Source of the DNA: Chrysopilus asiliformis
Taxonomy: Eukaryota > Arthropoda > Insecta > Diptera > Rhagionidae
Assembly: GCA_964034945.1 (NCBI GenBank)
Contig: OZ035961.1
Location: forward strand, 847,501-911,500
Direction of reading: 5' to 3'
Length of the DNA: 64,000 nt
Positions within the stretch are counted from its first letter, which is position 1. Each line of letters starts with the position of its first letter. Under the pieces are notes generated by a model. It saw nothing but the letters and a program-made list of their open reading frames with translations. It did not search any database and was not told the origin of the DNA. Made by a program: the position numbers and the translations under genes. This document shows positions 12,501 to 25,600 of this stretch, piece by piece.

Positions 12501-15181
12501 TTATAAAAGACATGATATCCTTCGTCTGAAATGTTGGGGAAAAAAAACAAAAACACTAACCTATCGCAACAGAACGGAAATGTTAGAAAAGCAGCAATAA
12601 TAGTATGAGAGTGAAAAAAACGTAAGTATATACTGGAAAAATGGACAAACGGTAAAAATGTAAAACCATCTGACATTTTAACGATGCTAGCAAAGCTTTT
12701 ACAAAATTAAAATTTTTATCGTTTTCCATTACAGTCTCGTCAGCTCGCGTTCAAATTGTCCTTGGTTATAAGGAAATAGAGAGAAGAAAAAACAACGTTC
12801 CAATTTTTTTTTTGTTCATCTTGCCGCGATTGCAAAAGGGAACAGAACACCTTTTAAACTGTGTTCCATCAAGGAGGAAAATGTTTACTTATGTACGGTG
12901 TGTAGATCCTACACCAGAATTTCCCGAATTTCTTGTATAATTTCTGGTGAAAAGGGAATCCGAGGAAGTTTGAATATGACTCCAAAAAGCGCTCATTTCT
13001 TAATATTTTTTTCTAGTGTTTAGGCGGATAGAATCTCTCTAGTCAAATATTTGACGATGGACCAGGTTTTCATCTTTTAGATATTTTTCCTCCCCCACTC
13101 TAGATTCCTTTCGCTATTCCAGTTTGTTATTTAATTTCATTTCATTTCATCCTTATGGCATGGCAACTTTGCGCTGGGTCATCAAATTTAACAGCTTTTT
13201 TAAAGCTTATTACAATTATTGCTAATTTCTGTTAATGCCCCGGCTCTTAATGTGTTATACAAAAAGCTCTTGTACGCATTTTTCGGAGACCCGTTATAAG
13301 GACGCCTGAAAATTAGCTATCCTCGCTATATATATATAGGTGCCTTTTGTCTAAAGGCTGTCGTAAGCGTAAGCGGACGAATATGGCCATAGGTTCTAGT
13401 TGGATTTCGTTATTACCGCATTATCGCGTAATTAACGCCGAAAAAGACCGATTCACGTCCAACTTTAATAGTCGGGGCCCTAAATCAAAACATGTTCCTG
13501 TAGTCTTGAATTGGATAACACAGCAATTTAGACTCACCTGGTCGGATTTCGTACATGACTCCCAATGGTCGGACGATGGTAGAAATCGAAACATGCAAGT
13601 GAAAACTATGTAGACACGTTCTGGCTAAAGAAATGCGTACGTTTCGCTATTATTTGGTGTACTATTTGCCTATTAACAACGTTGTATTCATTTATATGGC
13701 GTTCATTTCGTTAATTTATGCTAAGAAAGTAATTTTAAGTAATAGATTTGGTTAATAGTCCTGGGCATGGATTCGAAAACCAATGGTGACGGGGGTATAA
13801 TCTTTGGATCTGGAAAAAACATTCATCGTTCCATTTAGGGATTCCGAATTGAAATTGAAACGCATTTTGGTATTTGGTAGCTGGTGTATTCGTAGTATAA
13901 TCAAAGTAAAACATTTTCGTGGTCATAAAAAGACGTTGACAAAAATGTTTCATGTTATCGTGCTGTTGTAATGTTCCTGATAGTAACAATATTGTAAATA
14001 CAAAGTTTGTCTACATTGAATACAGCATATTATCAAGGGGTAATTATTAGGGGTGTGCCAAAATGTTAATTGGAATATAAATGATCCCATTAATTGGCAC
14101 GTTTCTCACTACATACATTTTTCGTTTCTCACAATCCAAGGGGGAGTTACGATTTTATTTACTGTTTGAGATTTTTTTTACTACAACCATGTTTTATGTA
14201 ATTAAATTTGTTCCGGCAAATTTATTTCATTTTGGGTAATAAAACTGATAGCACGCATTAACATATATCTAATCTTCTTTTGGATGATGGGGAATTTTTG
14301 GGCGAATAGAGAGTGAAGTTTTTTAATAATTATTTCTTAGGACGATTCATATAGATCCTCGGGGGAGTGTTTAAGTTAGAAGCTTGAAACAGAAAAAAGG
14401 TGTACAAAATTGCTTCACCCATCTCCTGCCAGAGGAAAATTTAAAAACAAAAACATTGTGATTTGACAAAACCGATGCGACATACAAAAACAGAATCTGA
14501 AGGCCGAAGTTGGAATAAAATTTTGCACAATTCTGTCATACAATTCCATTAGATCACGTCTTCTCCCTCTCTCTTTCAGACTTTTTTTTTTGCTCGAAAA
14601 TTTCCTTGAAGACCATGATGTCCGGTCGAAAAAATCATAGACACCAAAAATATTCAAAATATAATGTCCATACATTATGTGTCCTGTTTCTTCCCTTCTC
14701 AATATATACTCAGAAAAATAATTCATATTAAATTTGGAATAGTTCAATCATCCATATGATCATCATAAATGGAGGCAATCATTGAAACTAATTTGCACAC
14801 GATCTAAACGATATTTTCCATTAAAATGTGTTTACCTAAATATGAAATCTATATTTATGCCAAAAAAAAATGTGAGTGATTGCTAAACTAAATGGATAAA
14901 ACAGATAGATAGAGGAATTTGAAAAAAAAAATGTATCTACATAAATTCAGACCATCATTGTTTGTTGAATGTGAATAAATACGACGTTAGAAGCGAATTT
15001 AACCACATTCAGTTCTATATAGATTTAGATTGAGGTTCAGATATTATTTACGTTCTGCTCCTAGTCAGGGAAGCATATTATAATGAAAATTTCAAAAATT
15101 TCCATTTCATTAGAATTCGACAAATTGCTTCAAATATTCGAAATGGATATGTAAACAAATACACAAACTTCCACATGTAGA

Positions 15182-15199
15182 TGTGTGTGTGTGTGTGTG
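15182..15199. repeat. (TG)9 microsatellite
   Basis: Nine uninterrupted TG units followed by CGTATG. This is an ordinary dinucleotide microsatellite. Confidence 0.9.
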
Positions 15200-16033
15200 C
15201 GTATGATTTTCAATAGACGGATATATGTATTTATATATTACGAACAAAGTTAGAAAATTTATTCACATCCAGGACGCCACTATATTCAGTGGCTTTTGCG
15301 TCCATTTTATACAGGATATTTTTATACAGGGACGAGGAGTACAAGTAGCCACGGTAGCCACGGAAATTTTTTAGGTTAAGAGAGTAAGTGTTATGAAGGA
15401 TTTTTGTTAGATTGGCTGCTATATGGTATGGGTTGCTGACGTATATTCACTTTAAATGCGCAATGAAAGGTGAATCATGGTCTTTGCATAAATTTTCATT
15501 CAAAATAAATCCTAGTTTTTATTTTCTACTTATTCGTTTTCCACTTTTCATATTTTCCACTTTATTTTTCTATTTTTACCCTTTATCAAAACGCAATTTG
15601 ATGGTATAAGTAATTTAAATAAAAGCAAACCTTATAAATCCATTCAATTTCTATTAATAAACTCTGAAATATTGTCGCACCACTTTAATTTCACTTTCTA
15701 TCACTTGCCGTCCCCAAAAGTGGCCCTTCTTACTCATATATTCAAAAGCTTGGCAATTTTTAAGATTTTTCTCTATGGCAGTAAAATTCACTATTTTGTA
15801 AATTTCGCTAAAAATAATGCTGCAAACTACAGGAAAATTTGCATGGAAACACTGAATTGAAAAGTCCTACCCCAATAGCCGTATTCTCCAAATATTGCCT
15901 CTTCCGACTACCACCTGTTCCGATCGATGACGCATGGCCTGGTGGAGCAGCACTTCCGGTCTTACGGAGAGATTAAAAATTGGGTCGATTTGTGAATCGC
16001 CTCAAGAGACGAGCAGTTTTTTCGTCGCGGAAT

Positions 16034-16070
16034 CACAAAAAAAGACTCGAAATTTGAGTCTTTTTTTGTG
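16034..16070. repeat. perfect 15-bp hairpin
   Basis: CACAAAAAAAGACTC at 16034-16048 pairs perfectly with its inverse at 16056-16070 around a 7-nt loop. A related CACAAAAAAAGCCTC sequence follows at about 16110. It may be the core of a small MITE or a transcribed hairpin. Nothing in the flanks decides between them. Confidence 0.55.
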
Positions 16071-19000
16071 GGAAAATGCTTAAGTATAATGCTTACATCT
16101 CATTTTTCCACAAAAAAAGCCTCAAATTTTGAAAAACGGCGGTTTTCTATTTGTACTCCCAATTTTAATTTTTACCCGGTCGTCAAAATATTACTAATTT
16201 TATAAAAAAAATCATACTAAAAAATGCGAAATAAATTAGCTTGAAAAACCGAGAAAAAAATCGCCACAAAACCAGAAATAGAGATGAAAAAAAATTAAGC
16301 AAAATAAAATGAAAATTCATCCAATAAAACATTATCATCTCGAAGCAATATCCTGAAGCAGGTTTCCAATTCCAGAAAGGATAAAGAAAATGCGGGAAAT
16401 TGCGAAACAAAAACCAGTCTCTCGATGCCTTGAGGAATAAATGAGAAGAGAAATGAGGCACTGTTGTACAACCACCAAAATGTAGGTATATCTGCTCCCG
16501 AAAAATTATGTATATTTAGCACAGTCATCTGTACGATAAAAGCTATACGGATAAATCGTATATTTGGTATTTGTACTTGCTTTGGAATGAAGTGCGAAGG
16601 CTCCCCGAAGTTGCTACAGTGTCGGCGCCAACACGAAATCAAATTCAGCTATTATAAGGTAAATCGAAACAAAACCAATACAAAGTAATATTTGATGGTG
16701 GTATTTTATTGGCACAGAAGACCAAAAAAAAATATCTGGAAAATGTACAGGGAACAATGCAAAAAAAAACACATCAGTTCCTTTTTAATATTTTAATGGA
16801 TTTTCCGTTAAGTGGTACTGTGAGATTTATATTCGTATATGTAACGGAATGATTTCTTCCTTTACGGCTTATTCCACTGTAAAAGATTTTAACATTTTTA
16901 TTGAAAAAAAGTGCGCAGCATGAAAACAAAAGCTTAATAGAATGTGAGTAATACGGTAGGTTTGTGCACCTACTACTTCACCATTAGTAGTATCAAATTA
17001 AAGTGAGTTTGAGGTCACGATCCGTACCACCCCCTCCGCTTCAGCGAGAGGGATTTACATGTCAAATAAACTCTAACGCGACAGCTTTTGCTTGAAGCCA
17101 TGTTTCCTTTTCAAACAGGGTATTATGGGCTAAACACACCACCGCTAACGCAAATATTTTTCACAAAAAAACCGATCGTCGGGATAAATTGATATATCAA
17201 AGTCAAAATAAATGAATGGAACGTCCCAATGGATGCAAAACCAAATCGGAATAATGGTGAACGTTTTAATAAAATAGCATCCAAGATCAGGCTTAAAGAC
17301 TTAAAATAATGCAAAAATGTCCTTGAAAACAGAACGTTTGTAAATATTATGTTGGTATCAACATACGATCTTGATATACATAACATATTTATGAACAAGC
17401 AAAAAGCATAAGACGATGCCGTGTTTTTTTTTAATATATCACAAAAAAAAATCTTTTTTCCATTCTAACGAGAAAAATCGCCTTGTTGTTAAGAAAGCAA
17501 CGGCAGAAATAATTTTTTTTTTTGGATTTTTTGTATACCTTGGCTGTGTTTATCTCAAATGATGTAACATGTACGAGTAAATGCCATCTAATCATCTTAA
17601 TGCCTGAAAAAATGTTTACTTACAAGCTTTTTAAAAAAAAAAATCTTGAAAAAACGTTACAAAAAATCCTCATGACAGCTTGCCTACATTGATGTAATGT
17701 GATATGTTATGTTATTGATTGAATTTTGTTTCATATTAGATATCAAATTGCCAGCAAAACAAGCTCATTTATAGTAAATTCAAGTTAAGGACTAATTATT
17801 CCCGGAATTTCGCTTTTGGTAAATTGGCCCTGGATTTCTAATACAAAAATAGTCAAATTGTTGTCAGTTAAAACATTATTCCATTTTTCAAAAATGACTA
17901 AAGGTCCCCGGAATTGAGAGAGCAAAGATAAAAACTATAAGCATAATAAAATTATATTTTTCAAACCTACCATGACGTTAGCAGTTAATTTATGTCTTTA
18001 CGACAAAAGTTTCCGATTTGGGGTGGGCTGGGGTTTTGGAGCGGCAAATTTAACAACCAAAAATTGCATTTAGTGGCGACAAGTTTGACAAGGAGCAAAT
18101 TTGGGGGCGCTAAAACAAAATGGTTGCGAATTCCAGAACTGAGAAACTGCGGGGAGTTAAATCAAACGAACGGCAAATTACCAGGCGGCATATTTTTGGG
18201 GCGATGTGCGTCACATTTTTTATAAAAAATGGAATTACCCAATTTTCACCTGTGGCGTATTTCGCTTCAAGAATTTTAAGTTACATCGCATTCTTTAAAG
18301 AAAAATTCGTTTTGCATTTGATTACATACAGGTCCAGTGTAATCCAATTTGGATTGAAATTTAATCCAAGATTTTTTACCACGGTATTTTAATGACTACC
18401 CACAACTCGACAACTTCTCTAAATGTTTGGCTGAAATTTTGAAAACATTTTGTCAAAAGACCATAGTCAAAGTGAAAAGATTTTTTTTTTCGCAAATTTT
18501 GTATTTGTCTTGCCAGACTTTTAGGATTTCACTCTACTTTTGTATTGCCGTTTATGGTCCTTAAATTAAAAAAATTATGGTATTAAATTGTCATCTTTGA
18601 ATTTTTGATCGTCTCCAAAATAAACTGTCTTATTGTTAAATGTCAGTACTTAACGTATAGAATTAGGGAATTATGTATTTTTAATGAGAAATTAATTACC
18701 GATTAATCAAAGCTTATCATCCTGAGAACTTATTGCCCACTTTCCTATTTCTATAACAATACAAAATACAATATATACTCGTATATTACAGAAATAGATG
18801 TGACAGAATGGTTGCTTGTCACAAAGTCCTACCATTATTTCAAGCTTATAATCTCGACAATGTTGCACAGTAAACCTGACACTATGGAAACAGGATCTCA
18901 CGTCAAAAGTGAAAGGACTAATTAATTCAAATCCCCCAACACTAATAGGCGATATCCTCCAACTGTCGAAACTAATCAGAAACAAAGTTTTCTTGATGCC

Positions 19001-20485
19001 GACGCTAATAGGAATATCTACCTATACCTTCGAACCTACATACAAATATAATGTTTATTGGCTTAAATACACACGTATATAAGTCTACTTGCTCCTACGC
19101 ATTATTTACATCGGAAGGATGCGGCGGTATGAAGTATTTATCCGACAAGAACAATAACCTAACGTACCAATAAATTAAGAAAAGAACCGAATCTTCACAA
19201 CAAACATACGGAGTATTCTTTTGTTACCTCTTACTGTATTCTGAGCGGGATTCGGGTACAGCGAGTGCACCACAAAAAGGTGTTTTACTTTCGACGAAAA
19301 CAAATCAGTCATGAGAATTCTGTACGGTAAACATACCTCAATTACAATCAATAATAGAAACGGTAAACAGAATACGTGTGCAAATATTTAATTACATTTA
19401 CATCTATAATTACATTATTCCATCACATCGTTATTTACTGTTACCTACCTCCATCGAAACCGCTTTCTCTTTCAATCTCTGTTATAGAGTGCTGTCGCTT
19501 TCCAGCCGTTTATCGTTTGATAAGTATATAATAATGTACTATATTCTATTATAAATACATGTAAAATACGAACAGACTAAATATGACTTGTATATTTTCC
19601 CCATTTTAGGTGTCAACTATAGGCATTGAAGGAAATTCGCATATAGCACATATGTGTAAGGACTATCGGTATACAAACCCGATCTACTCTAATCAAAATC
19701 TATCATTACAGATGGAATGTGTACATCCCCTAACTATTGCAAGCAACACTATATTATATGATATACACTTTGCTGCGAAAACTTTGATGGTGTAAATATG
19801 AGGAAAAGCTGCTGAACAAACAACTCGTTAGTCCCTCTGATTTAGGCATGATGATGAGTTCCGCTACAAAGTGATGTCATCACAAAAATGCTTTTTAAAC
19901 GGCAACCGAAACGGGCAAAACAGGCAAAAATTTAAATCTACGCCATTGTATGCAGTATCGCAGCACGTAAATTATATGAGTTTAGTATGATTTTATGCTT
20001 AGCAAAAATACTAAATGTTGATAATGATGATGCTATGCTTTATACGAGCTAAACATGGATTACGTTGGTTTTTAGCGGATTTCACTTTTCACTTGTGTTT
20101 CAGGATCATTTCGTTCCATTTTAAATCAAATGCAATCCGTATTATCCCGGCTAGAAAGTATTAGGTTGAGTACATGACTAACCTGAAATTTTCTTCAATC
20201 AATGTAAAATTATTTCAATTGTTATATTCAACCTATACTACCTAAAATATTGTGTTCATATGAATTTTTACGGTTTCGCAGTTAAATGAGTTGTGAATTT
20301 TGACTTGGGATATAAAAACTCTAAAAACAATCACGATTTTTTGAGTAGACTTAGTTTTCCTTCGAAATACACACCCTATATGTCTGTGCACCGTTTTTTT
20401 TTTTGTTCAGAGACTGCTATATTTAAAGGGTCTACTTTATTTAACGGTGTCACAAAAATGTTTCCGCCTGCGCCGTATTTTTATT

Positions 20486-21057
20486 CCCGTATGGTGAAAC
20501 CAAAGGGTATATTAACTTTGCCTTACCGTTTGTAACGCCAAGATCCCGTCATCACACACAAAAATGAATTACACCAGTGTGTTTAGAATGATAAAAAAAA
20601 TTGAATTTTGCATGTCCGTCCGTCTGTCCGTCTGTCCGTCCGTCCGTCCGTCTGTCTGTGGCGCGGATTGCGGGCGCACGGATTGAGCTAGAGACTTCAA
20701 ATTTTGTACAGATCCGTTTTTTGTAAAATGCGAGGCTAAGTTCGGTAATGGGCAAAAATGGACCATTAGGGGGGGGGGGGGGGGGGGGGGGGGGTACCCC
20801 CCATACGAACGAAAACGTTTTTTGTAAATATCGCAAAAACGGTGCATCTCATCAAAAAAGTCCAAGAACAAAAGTTATTTAGGATATGATTCTACATAAA
20901 ACTTCGATACATCAAAATCCGATTGGAATAAATTTTAAAAAATCTTATTGGAAAGTTTGACTTCAACGTGGAATTTTGGTACAACTGTTCGAATTTTGAT
21001 ACGAATATCACCATCCAATGATTGCCAGATTGGCAATTATAGCTTTTGTTATGTTTT
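20486..21057 (+). mobile_element. Helentron/DINE-like nonautonomous repeat, copy 2 with poly-G expansion
   Basis: This copy aligns along its length with 1240-1786, sharing the same CCCGTATGGTG start, GTCCGTC tandem tract (longer here, about 20611-20659), GCGCGGATTGCGGGCG core and final ATTGCCAGATTGGCAAT stem-loop. Two differences stand out. The six-G run of copy 1 is 26 consecutive G here (20769-20794), and the right subterminal repeat is truncated by about 8 bp (ACGGGTCT missing after ATCACCAT). Reverse-strand proline-rich frames across the poly-G are artefacts. Confidence 0.65.
20769..20794 (+). repeat. poly-G tract of 26 G
   Basis: The run lies inside repeat copy 2 where copy 1 has six G. 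It is immediately followed by TACCCCCC. Such a run could form a G-quadruplex and is a frequent site of replication slippage and sequencing or consensus error. Confidence 0.85.
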
Positions 21058-22556
21058 CTGTTAATTTTTACTCACAAAACATTTTTTGCCTTTCAAAATT
21101 ATGATTCTAAATTGCAATACAAAATCTCTCAAAAAAAAGTGGGTACAATATTGATAGTCTGCACAGACCCCAGTAATGGCTAGGTATGGCTATATATACC
21201 ACTAATAATAATGTTCTAATATAGAACATTAACACATCAATAACTAATTTTCACCCAAAGTTTTTATATTAAATTCCGTCGACTAATTGGCAAAATAAAC
21301 TTTTATGCTCAACGAGCCGATGTAACCAATATGTTTTACTACCTTCCTAGAACTTTTCGTCTTCATAAAGCATGTTTCTAGAATATAACACAACACAACC
21401 CCTTATATATGTATATGTTTCGTGAACGGAAACTTTAGTCGCGTTTCTACTCCTGCAGAAAATCACTTTAATCCTATAAAACATTTTATAATTTATTTCT
21501 CAGGTACACGCTGAACTTGTTAATCTATTTTAAGCGTTTCTTTTTTCATGCAATTTTCCAAGCCAATCCCAATGAGATTATGGGCGTCCCCATAATATGC
21601 TGCGGTTCAGTTTTGTTGTACACCAACTTCAAGGATGCGTATATGAGCTTTGAAACTTCATAATCTTATTCTAATAATACGCGTATGTTTCGTTGTCATT
21701 TCATGTAGATATTCAGGTTTTACAAGGACACGTAATTTTCATATATATATATAAGTTTTATACATGTATTCCAGCTATAAAAAGTAAGTTCAGTTTTTAA
21801 GGCTATGTATATACAATATATTATCGCGTTGGTTGCATTTGAAATTTAAGCTTTATAATGACGAAAAACTTTCATCGTGAATGGATGGCGGATTTTAAAG
21901 TAGAAAATCCAGCACAACAATAGTCTACCAAGTTTGCAACAGCACAAAATAAATGCATCAGCATCAAAAGAGAAAATAGAACAAAGCCGAGAATTTTTCT
22001 TGATTTTTGCTAATGGTTGGAAATTTTCCATTTTAGTGCTATATTTTATGTAATATTCGAAACGAATATGTAGAACGTTTATGAGAAAAAAAAACTCTTT
22101 TAATCGGTAGCTTTTAAGCAAGTTATATGCGCATCAAGGGCTTTCTCGTCCCACTGCAAATCTGTTTTATGGCACTTTTCACAGCGGTAACGCATACAGA
22201 ATCCAAGTGCATTGAAACGTGAGAAAAGTTTCAGAAATTTAACAACTTTCTCCTATGTACAAGTTCCACTCCAAAATCAGGTCCTATCCCACTTTTTGTA
22301 GAAATCGCTTTATACTGAAATTCTTATATTTATATCTCTAGCATCGTCAATATGGCCCATTAGTTAAAATTCTCGGTTAATGATAATTGTTGGGGTCGCG
22401 TCCATCACTTTTATCTGACATTGGTTACATTTTACAGGATTTTTTTGCAACTTCAAAACAAAACCGGACAAACCTCTTGTCCCTCCCTCACTAAAATGCG
22501 TTGACAAAGGCCGAGAAGTATGGAGGGCCATAGGCTGCTGGGAAAGAAAGTCAAAG

Positions 22557-22658
22557 GCCTATGTTACACACGGCAACTTTAAGCGGCGACTTTTCTTAAG
22601 TATAGGCGAAAGAAGTTAAGATAAGTCGCCGCTTAAAGTTGCCGTGTGTAACATAGGC
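22557..22658. mobile_element. 102-bp MITE with near-perfect terminal inverted repeats
   Basis: The two arms (beginning GCCTATGTTACACACGGCAA and extending through AAGCGGCGACTT) are inverted copies over about 37 bp, with a 27-nt centre. The element is flanked by CAAAG on both sides (22552-22556 and 22659-22663), consistent with a 5-bp target duplication, though sequence overlap makes the exact boundary ambiguous by a few bases. The near-identical arms suggest recent insertion. The superfamily is not decided. Confidence 0.75.
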
Positions 22659-25600
22659 CAAAGGCCAACCTGTGCGACGTGGTTAGATCACAAAGCGGTG
22701 CAGGATGTAACCTAAAGTATTGTTATTATGAAAAATTTTGACCTTTTAATTTCACCTAAAACTATGGTGTCTATACTTTCCGGAATGGCTAGGACAGTAC
22801 CGAATTTAGGCATATTGTCCCACGTCCCGAGAACTAAACTTTTGCCCAGGATTTTACAATTTATTGCTATAATTTGTCAAACGGTAGAAAAACGATGACT
22901 AAATATGCAAAAAAAAACTGCGGCGCATTTTTTCAACGATTTTCCACAAAACGCGCATATGTTTCGTTAGTTTTTCATGTCAGCTATTTGCCCTCCCCCA
23001 GCTCATCGTGTCCTGGATTGACCCCATGTAGTTACCCTACCTAAAACGCATTTCCCGACCACTACTAGGTCGATTTCCCTGGGTGTTCTTATGAAGTGTA
23101 ACGAAATAGAAACGTTTTAACGTAATGGTATGAAGTTTTTCTTCTATACAAAACGAAATATTCCTTTTTCCTTCGTATCTTGAAAAGTAGAGTTGATACA
23201 GCCAAACTACTGCCAGATTCGGATTCAGCGGCCCCTTATTATCCAGAAAAGATTCTTATATCGAATGTACCAGAACCAATGTGGGCCTGTTTAATCAGTT
23301 TTGGTCGACTAAAGATTTCCTTCCACTAGTTAGTCGATCGAAAATAAGTTACATGAACCACCCCTGTATTCAAAATTCCTATTATTAATATAGTTAGAGT
23401 TTCATTTATCTGTATTTTTCATTTCACGTTAAATAAATACAGAAATTATCTAAACAAAAACACTGCAGAGAAATTATTTTTTTTATAATTAACAGCAGTA
23501 AACCAAAAATATATTTGATAACTGGGGAAAAATTCAAACTTTACGTGAATTTACCTTTTTCACAATATTAAATTTATTTGTAGAAAGCATTCATGGAAAT
23601 TAAAACTTTACCGGTAGGTATTTTTTACTTTCCAAAACTTTCAGCTCTACTCAAATATGTACATTCAACGGGGAGTTTTATTTTATTTTGTTACCTAAAC
23701 GAGTAAGTATATAACTAAGGTAGATACCATGACTTGTTATTCAAACAAACCTCAAAAATTAAACTACTTTCACGGCTAGATTCAGCTATCCGTTTTGAGT
23801 TTAAACATGGTCTAAAGGATTCTAAAGGAGATTCCCACTATATCTCACTAAAAAGATAAATGAAAACATTTCTGTGGTCCATGCGGCCCATGGAAGTCAA
23901 TAGACGTCCTGCCCTGATTCTCTCTTGCTCCGTTCGGAAATCTCATGAATTCTTGTTTCAGAACGAATCAAAACAGGAAAAAAAGCTAAATAAAATAAAT
24001 AACTAAATAAATACGAATAAGGCGAATAAGAAGTGGCAGAAAATGAAGGAGATGAGCGAAAAGTTCCTTTCCAACTTAGTTATATTCATCAGTTTTTTTT
24101 GAGGTCAATTATAAGATATTCAAAAAGTTTTCTTCTTAACTAAGTTAAACTCAACAAACCCATCATCAACCAGAAAAAGAACAAACACGAGCTTTGTATA
24201 CGAAATTTTCGCTTCCTTTACCGCTGAAATTTTACTATTTTCTCCCGGCGCGGCGGCGATAAGATGATCAAGAATGCGGCCAATTCTATTCTCCCTGGAT
24301 AGACTTCGACTTTGGTATTTTCGTCATATTGCTCCTGTTGTTATTGTTGTACTTGTTTTTCTCTCGTCCTGCTCATTTTCTAATAGAGTGTGCTGAATCT
24401 TTGAATCAGTTTTTTTTTTGTGCGATTGTTTGGTGCTTTTGTGTCGAATATAGCTTGAAAATGGGAAAAGGACCTCCCATAACATCACTTCGAACACGCA
24501 ATATAACATCATATAACCAAGCTGTTTCCAAGTTGTAAACTTGCTAGAAACAAATCAATCAGATTATCTGATTTATGTACAGGCATTACTGATGATCAAA
24601 GTTTTTCTCCTTTCGTATATTTTATATGGACAATTTTTTTCTCTTACTCGTCTACTATTAGATTTTTTTTTCTTTATTTTCGTCTCTAATGCCAATTGTA
24701 TTTGTTTGAATGCGTGTGTATAGAAAGTTTTTCCAAATAGAAAATTTTTATTCTTTCTTTTTGCTTTTTAGAGGGTGAACTCTTCGTCGATTGTTTTTAA
24801 ATATCTATTGAAACTAATAAAACACCAATAAATTGATAATATATAGCGTCAATAGATCAACCCCATGAATACATGAATCGAATTGAAAACTTTCCTCTCC
24901 TTACACAAAATACACACACATTTCAAAATATATTGTAAATATATGCCAGTTGACAGCGCGAAGGGAGTTAGCTGAATTATGCCCGTCGGGCGGTTTTATT
25001 GTCTTCATGGATTTCCGATGATGAAACTTAGAAGATTTTAAGAAATAAATACCGAAATAATACAAAACAATCGCATACAGGGTGTAAAAAAAAATCCGTT
25101 TGTTTGCGAAGCGTTCTTCAAAATAAATCCAATGTTTGAAAATTATTGCTAAATTTCAATTTTATCGTTTTAAGTAAAAAAGAAACACAAACAAGTGATT
25201 TTATATAAGATATACTTTAAAAAAGTGGAATGTTTTTCTACGTAATAAAGACAGGGAAAATTTTATATACGGTATAAATACAGGAAGTTGGAAAATAAGT
25301 TGAATGAAGTTCTTAAATAACAAGATTACTCTATCGTTGCGGAATTCCACTTTTACAAAAAAAAAAGTCGGTCTTTTGTGACAAAATTTCTATAAAACGA
25401 CTGAGCTGATTTTAATGAAACTTTACAGTTAGATTAAGAGCATCATGGAGTGTAAAATAGATTCCCCCCTCATTCTTTCTCCGTCTCTCCAATCTCACTC
25501 ATAATCGCAATGGTTGACAGTTTTGATCTCAATGGTCCACAGTTATAGCAATCGTCAATGTGATACGACCATTAGAAACATTTTCTCTCATATTAATCTC

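Larger units (their letters stand above)
9049..20485. other. 11.4 kb gene-poor A+T-rich DNA
   Basis: No gene, exon series or RNA gene can be supported. It holds minor repeats (7-bp tandem at 9543-9563, TG microsatellite at 15182-15199, hairpin at 16034-16070). Open frames such as 10595-10924, 13347-13613, 14415-14747 and 16295-16642 are isolated, overlap other frames and show no family resemblance. Confidence 0.55.

Noticed and set aside
20552..20871. Proline-rich minus-strand frames of 94-100 aa
   Set aside because: The poly-Pro comes from the G26 tract and the DGRTDGQTD-type repeats from the GTCCGTC tandem of a transposable repeat. The counterpart in the other copy differs.
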